Assembly: GCA_934646865.1 (NCBI GenBank)
Contig: CAKUEU010000064.1
Location: 1 to 10,335, forward strand
Source of the DNA: an uncultured Collinsella sp.
GTDB taxonomy: Bacteria > Actinomycetota > Coriobacteriia > Coriobacteriales > Coriobacteriaceae
Direction of reading: 5' to 3'
Length of the DNA stretch: 10,335 nt
The notes under the pieces were generated by a model. That model saw nothing but the letters and a program-made list of their open reading frames with translations. It made no database searches and had not been told where the DNA came from. This document shows, piece by piece, positions 6,370-10,335 of the stretch (the first letter of the stretch is position 1; every line of letters starts with the position of its first letter). The translations under genes were made by a program, and so were the position numbers.

Positions 6370-7405
6370 TTCCGCCGACCTCGCCTCGTGCGAGTCTGCA
6401 GATATTCAGCGACGCATCCTCGAGCTCATCGAGGGTGCGTCCTCCATTGCGATTTCGGGACACACTTCTCCCGATGGCGACGCCCTGGGCTCCGTGTTGG
6501 GTCTGGGCCTCTCGCTTATGAAGTTTTTCCCTAACAAGGACATTGCCCTGCTGCTGGCAGACGATGACCCGGTTCCGCGCATCTACCGCTTTATGGAAGG
6601 CTCCGATCGCCTGGTACCGGCATCTGCGTATACCGGCAATCCGGACCTGTTCATCTCGGTGGACGTGCCGGTCGTCGAGCGTCTCAATAATTCCGCCGAG
6701 GTGCTTCGTCGCTCCAAGCATGTGGTGTGCTTCGATCACCATCCGGCGCGGGAGGAGTTTGCCGAGCTCAGCCTGAGGCGCGTCGAAGCTGCAGCCTGCG
6801 CCATGATCATCGACCGCTTCTTGGACAATTGCGGCATTGTCGCCCGTGATGGCGTGGCGACTTGCTTGCTGTGCGGCTTGGTTACCGATACCGGCCGTTT
6901 TCAGTACCAAAACGCCGATGCCGCCGCGTTCCATGCAGCCTCGCGTCTGGTTGCCCACGGTGCCGATCCGGCGCGTGTGGCGCTCGAGGTCTACCAGAGC
7001 ATGCGCGTTGAGTTTTTGCACCTCAAGTCCATCGTTATGGGCCGCATCAAGACGGTGGCCCACGGGCGCGTCGCGTATAGTTACGCGTACCAGAGTGACC
7101 TTGAGGCTTGCGGTGTCACCTCGGATGAGTGCGACGGCCTAGTTGACGTGGTGCGCTCGGTGATGGGCGTCGAGGTCTGCCTGTTCCTGAAGGGCATTGA
7201 AGGCGATACCAAGGTGCGCGGCAACCTGCGCTCCAAGGGCGACCTCAACGTGTCCGAGATCGCTGCTGCTTTTGGCGGAGGCGGACATCCCGCTGCCGCC
7301 GGTTTCTCCAACAACGGAACGATTCTCGAGACGCTCACCGTGGCACTTCCCATGCTGGCCGAACTGGTAGGGGAGGATCCCGCTTCGGTGACCGTCGAGC
7401 TTTAA
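6362..7405 (+). CDS. nrnA: DHH/DHHA1 phosphoesterase, NrnA-like (nanoRNase / pAp phosphatase)
   Basis: This is a 347-residue cytoplasmic DHH-family enzyme. All metal-site motifs are visible: SGHTSPDGDALGS (His34, Asp38, Asp40), SVDVP (Asp101), DHH (125-127) and TDTGRF (175-180, Asp176). The DHHA1 substrate-binding glycine motif GGGGHPAAAG is at 305-314. Family members degrade 2-5 nt RNA, remove the 3' phosphate from pAp, or hydrolyse linear or cyclic dinucleotides such as pApA and c-di-AMP; which substrate dominates cannot be told from sequence. The placement after rbfA and before truB matches the usual setting of NrnA and of the mycobacterial homologue CnpB. AGGAGG (6347-6352) lies nine bases before the start, inside the rbfA end, and the gene overlaps rbfA by eight bases. 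truB starts 15 bp after its stop. Confidence 0.93.
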   Translation: MTNSADLASCESADIQRRILELIEGASSIAISGHTSPDGDALGSVLGLGLSLMKFFPNKDIALLLADDDPVPRIYRFMEGSDRLVPASAYTGNPDLFISVDVPVVERLNNSAEVLRRSKHVVCFDHHPAREEFAELSLRRVEAAACAMIIDRFLDNCGIVARDGVATCLLCGLVTDTGRFQYQNADAAAFHAASRLVAHGADPARVALEVYQSMRVEFLHLKSIVMGRIKTVAHGRVAYSYAYQSDLEACGVTSDECDGLVDVVRSVMGVEVCLFLKGIEGDTKVRGNLRSKGDLNVSEIAAAFGGGGHPAAAGFSNNGTILETLTVALPMLAELVGEDPASVTVEL

Positions 7406-7420
7406 CTTTTTGGATGGTAC

Positions 7421-8353
7421 ATGGCTCGTCGTACGCCTTCTCAACTGAATATGCTGCTCGCCGTCGATAAGCCGGTGGGCTGCACGTCCCACGACGTGGT
7501 TTCGCAATGCCGACGCGCCCTCCATGAGCGGCGCGTCGGCCATGCCGGCACGCTCGACCCCATGGCATCGGGTGTCATGGTGGTGGGTGTTGGCCAGGCC
7601 ACCCGTCTGCTGGGCATGCTAACCCTCGATACCAAAAGCTATGTCGCCGATATCTCGTTTGGCGCCGAGACAAATACCGATGATGCGGAGGGCGAGGCGG
7701 TCCGCACGGTGACTGTTGCCAACGAGCTCCGCGATCCTGCCTATGCCCGTGAGCGCTTGGCCGCCATGCTGGGTCCACAGATGCAGGTGCCGCCGGCGTT
7801 TTCGGCTATCTCGGTCAATGGCGTTCGCGCCTACAAGTCTGCTCGCGAGGGCAATGCGGTGGACCTACCTCCGCGTCCCGTCGAGGTCTATGCCGCCGAC
7901 CTGATCGCCGTGGGCGGCGAAGGTGATACGTGTGTGTGGACCGTGGCGTTCTCGGTGAGCAAGGGCACCTATATCCGTGCGCTCGCTCGCGACCTGGGCC
8001 GCGCCTGCGAGAGCGCCGCGCACATTTCCGCGCTGCGCCGCACGGCCTCCGGTGTTGTTTCCATTGGCGCCTGTCATGCGGTCGAGGAGCTTTCTCCCGA
8101 GTCCGCGCCTGGCTTTGCCCTGGATCCCATTGCAGCCCTGGGCGCCACGCGTGTTGACTTGCCTGGCAATCTTGCCGACGATCTGCTCTGCGGCCGACGC
8201 ATTCCCGTTGAGCGTGCGCTTGCCGATTTCGATACCTCGAAGTCGCCTTTTGCGTTGGTGCTCGATGGGGGACTCAAAGCGCTCGCCCGCATTGAGAGTG
8301 GCCGCTTTGTCATGGAGCACGTGTTTCCGCAGGCAATCGGCGGTGTTCGATGA
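7421..8353 (+). CDS. truB: tRNA pseudouridine(55) synthase TruB
   Basis: TruB (310 residues) converts U55 in the T-loop of tRNAs to pseudouridine. The catalytic motif GHAGTLDPMASGVMVVGVGQ (residues 40-59) contains the nucleophile Asp46. Other family motifs are LLAVDKPVGCTSHDVV (12-27), the conserved Tyr74 in TKSYVADISFG, PPAFSAISVNGVRAY (124-138) and SKGTYIRALARDLG (180-193) with its Arg186. The C-terminal part (about 245-310) fits a small PUA-like domain, weakly conserved here. The start at 7421 has only a poor ribosome binding site (GGATGG, 7412-7417); an in-frame ATG at 7451 has none and would cut into the first strand, so 7421 is kept. The stop overlaps the ribF start in an ATGA arrangement. 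Confidence 0.95.
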   Translation: MARRTPSQLNMLLAVDKPVGCTSHDVVSQCRRALHERRVGHAGTLDPMASGVMVVGVGQATRLLGMLTLDTKSYVADISFGAETNTDDAEGEAVRTVTVANELRDPAYARERLAAMLGPQMQVPPAFSAISVNGVRAYKSAREGNAVDLPPRPVEVYAADLIAVGGEGDTCVWTVAFSVSKGTYIRALARDLGRACESAAHISALRRTASGVVSIGACHAVEELSPESAPGFALDPIAALGATRVDLPGNLADDLLCGRRIPVERALADFDTSKSPFALVLDGGLKALARIESGRFVMEHVFPQAIGGVR

Positions 8354-9357
8354 TGTTGTCCGCTCGCGAGCTCGCGCGTATCTTTTTCGCGGGCGAGTCG
8401 GACGAGGCTCGCATCGTTACTGCCGATGCGTTTGATGAGTGCGAGCACTTGGGTGCCGCATCGATTGCCATCGGCGTGTTCGATGGTGTGCACCGTGGAC
8501 ACCAGGAACTCATAGAAGCGCTTGTCCGTGATGCCCGTGCCCATGGCTGTAAGGCGGTCGTGGTCACTTTCGATCCCGACCCGGACGTTGTGGTGAGCCC
8601 TTCGCCCGCTCAAAAATTGATGACGACGGCCGACCGTCTACATGCCTTGGCTCAGACCGGGGTCGATGCGGTGGTGGCCGTTCCCTTTACGCCTGAGGTT
8701 GCGGCACTCGACCATGTCGGTTTTCTCGCACTGCTGTCACGCGTGGTCGACATTCGTTCGATTCGCGTTGGCAGCGACTTTAGGCTGGGTCGCGGCGGTG
8801 CTTCTGGTGTTGCCGAGATGCGCGCCTGGGGTTCCGAGCACGGCGTTGACGTGTATGGTCACGACCTGCTTTGCGAGGGCGGTGAGGCCATTTGCGCCAC
8901 CCGCATTCGTCATGAGCTGGGGCAGGGCCATGTGGAGCTGGCTGCCGAGCTGCTCGGCCGTCCCTATATGCTGCGCGGTGTTGTGGCGGCTGGCCGTCAT
9001 GAGGGCTCCGACATGGGCTTTCCCACGGCAAACATTCAGGTGCCCGACGGTATCCAAATGCCTGCCGATGGCGTCTACGAGGGCTTGGTGCTGGTTGACG
9101 ATACCGTGTGGCCCGCTGCCGTTAACGTCGGCCTGCCGCCGACGTATGCCGACGATATTGCCTCGGCGCATCTCGAGGCCAACTTGATCGGCTATACAGG
9201 TGACCTGTACGGCCGCTCGGTGTCGCTGGCGTTTACGCGCTGGCTGCGCCCGTCGCGCGTGTTCGATTCCCTCGACGAGTTGATTGCGACCGTTGGGGGT
9301 AACATTGACGATATCCGTCACAACTTGGGTGAGCAGGGGGTGAGCATCCGTGATTAG
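8350..9357 (+). CDS. ribF: Bifunctional riboflavin kinase / FAD synthetase RibF
   Basis: RibF (335 residues) phosphorylates riboflavin to FMN and adenylylates FMN to FAD. The N-terminal nucleotidyltransferase domain (about 1-200) has GVFDGVHRGH (42-51) with the HxGH-type motif, TFDPDP (73-78) and GSDFRLGRGG (141-150). The C-terminal flavokinase domain (about 205-330) has GFPTANI (223-229), VNVGLPPTY (258-266) and GDLYGR (284-289). Two motifs deviate: the common SSTxxR segment reads CATRIR (182-187), keeping Thr and Arg but not the serines. The usual Glu-x-His near the kinase site reads LEANL (275-279), keeping Glu276 but with Asn for His. The protein is otherwise complete. Its ATG overlaps the truB stop by four bases; a second ATG follows immediately (8353), so the start may be one codon later. 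dnaG overlaps its end by eight bases. Confidence 0.94.
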   Translation: MMLSARELARIFFAGESDEARIVTADAFDECEHLGAASIAIGVFDGVHRGHQELIEALVRDARAHGCKAVVVTFDPDPDVVVSPSPAQKLMTTADRLHALAQTGVDAVVAVPFTPEVAALDHVGFLALLSRVVDIRSIRVGSDFRLGRGGASGVAEMRAWGSEHGVDVYGHDLLCEGGEAICATRIRHELGQGHVELAAELLGRPYMLRGVVAAGRHEGSDMGFPTANIQVPDGIQMPADGVYEGLVLVDDTVWPAAVNVGLPPTYADDIASAHLEANLIGYTGDLYGRSVSLAFTRWLRPSRVFDSLDELIATVGGNIDDIRHNLGEQGVSIRD

Positions 9358-10335
9358 CGATGAGGAAAAAGACCAGGTGCGCGCTGCGTCCGATCTGGTT
9401 GCCATCGTTCAGGAAACGGTTGAGCTCAAGCCCCGCGGCCATGAATTTTGGGGTTGCTGCCCCTTCCATGGCGAAAAGACCCCGTCGTTTCACATTATCC
9501 CCGCCACGCAGGTATGGCACTGCTTTGGCTGCGGCGAGGGCGGCGACGTCTTCACCTACATTATGAAGCGCGAGAACCTGAGTTTTCCCGAGTCGATCCG
9601 CTATCTGGCCGACCGTGCCGGCATTGAGCTGCACGATACGGGCGCGCAGCGCGAGCGCGGCACCAAGCGTGCCCGCATTTATGACTTGTGCGCCGAGACG
9701 GCCCAGTTCTATCACACCATGCTCATGCGCGGTAAGGACAGCCGCCCGCGTGAGTACTTTGCCAGCCGCGGCATGGGCGGTGACGTTTGTCGCCGTTACT
9801 GCTTGGGCTTTGCGCCGGGCCGCAATGCGCTGGTGTCCCATCTATCACAGGCGGGATTTACCCCGCAAGAGATGATCGACGCCAACGTGGCCGTCAGCCG
9901 TGGGCGCGGACAGCTCGCCGATCGCTTTTACGACCGCGTGATGTTTCCCATTTTCGACGAGCAGGGCCACAACATTGCCTTTGGCGGTCGCATTATGGGC
10001 GATGGCCAGCCTAAGTATCTCAACACGGCCGAGACGAGCGTGTTCCATAAAAAGCGAAATCTCTACGGCTTTAATTGGGCCAAGGAGTTTATCGTCGCGC
10101 AGGATACCGCCATCGTGGTGGAGGGCTATACCGATTGCATCGCCTGTTGGGAGGCGGGGATCAAAAATGTTGTCGCCACGCTGGGTACGGCGCTGACGGA
10201 GCATCATGTGAAGACGCTCACCCGTTTTGCAAAGCGCATCGTCTATATGTTTGACGGCGATGCTGCCGGTCAAAAGGCCGCCCGCCGCGCGATTCAGTTT
10301 ATCGAGCAGGATTCGATGGACCTGCGCTGTGTGGT
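9350..10335 (+). CDS. dnaG: DNA primase DnaG, N-terminal part (3' truncated by window)
   Basis: The frame is open to the right edge with 328 complete codons. DnaG makes RNA primers for lagging-strand replication at the fork with DnaB helicase. The zinc ribbon is complete: CPFH (Cys37, His40) then EKTPSF, and CFGC (Cys58, Cys61). The RNA polymerase domain follows (PREYFASRGM, about 133-142; FPIFDEQGHNIAFGGR, about 202-217; KYLNTAETSVFHKK, about 224-237). The TOPRIM core has Glu258 in VVEGYTD and Asp302/Asp304 in MFDGDAAGQKAA, matching the metal-binding acidic residues. The helicase-binding C-terminus lies beyond the window. The start is GTG at 9350, supported by AGGGGG (9335-9340) nine bases upstream. 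It overlaps ribF by eight bases, so it appears to belong to the same transcript. Confidence 0.95.
   Translation, partial: MISDEEKDQVRAASDLVAIVQETVELKPRGHEFWGCCPFHGEKTPSFHIIPATQVWHCFGCGEGGDVFTYIMKRENLSFPESIRYLADRAGIELHDTGAQRERGTKRARIYDLCAETAQFYHTMLMRGKDSRPREYFASRGMGGDVCRRYCLGFAPGRNALVSHLSQAGFTPQEMIDANVAVSRGRGQLADRFYDRVMFPIFDEQGHNIAFGGRIMGDGQPKYLNTAETSVFHKKRNLYGFNWAKEFIVAQDTAIVVEGYTDCIACWEAGIKNVVATLGTALTEHHVKTLTRFAKRIVYMFDGDAAGQKAARRAIQFIEQDSMDLRCV

Noticed and set aside
7451..7453. Alternative TruB start codon
   Set aside because: No ribosome binding site lies upstream, and it would begin at the edge of the first conserved strand.

Overview
This is a high-GC bacterial window with strongly C- and G-ending codons. 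Its gene content and order suggest an actinobacterium, most likely a Coriobacteriia member close to Collinsella. That assignment is an inference from codon use, gene order and protein character; no database search was possible. Nothing mobile, no CRISPR array, and no rRNA or tRNA gene was found.

Layout. Positions 1-351 hold the 3' end of leuS (+), closed by a strong hairpin terminator at about 381-416. That terminator also serves a convergent (-) strand gene for a small secreted lipoprotein (456-1028). A gene-free stretch (1029-1397) follows. Its left part shows nothing convincing. Its right part carries a near-consensus sigma-70-type promoter (1291-1319) and then an intrinsic-terminator-like hairpin with a run of six T (1345-1377), which ends just before the rimP ribosome binding site. 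From 1398 to the right edge all genes are on the + strand and nearly contiguous: rimP, nusA, infB, rbfA, a DHH/DHHA1 phosphoesterase (nrnA-like), truB, ribF and the 5' part of dnaG. Most junctions are overlaps or gaps of 1-15 bp. The exception is the 91-bp nusA-infB gap, which holds two hairpins.

How the genes work together. The cluster is the classic 'nusA-infB' operon for transcription elongation and termination (NusA), 30S subunit maturation (RimP, RbfA), translation initiation (IF2), tRNA modification (TruB), nanoRNA or cyclic-dinucleotide turnover (NrnA-like) and flavin cofactor synthesis (RibF). DNA primase is attached at its end by an 8-bp overlap. The terminator in the leader suggests that operon expression is set by readthrough, possibly by NusA acting on its own leader.

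Most notable points: (1) NusA ends in a compact Cys3His motif that looks like a small zinc-binding module, and ylxR and the L7Ae-like gene that often follow nusA are absent. (2) There is an attenuator-like terminator between the promoter and rimP. (3) An 8-base repeat, TGCTTGCA, overlaps the -35 box and the predicted transcription start. (4) RibF has altered residues in otherwise conserved motifs. I do not see a wholly new multi-gene system here; this is mainly a housekeeping region with some unusual details.
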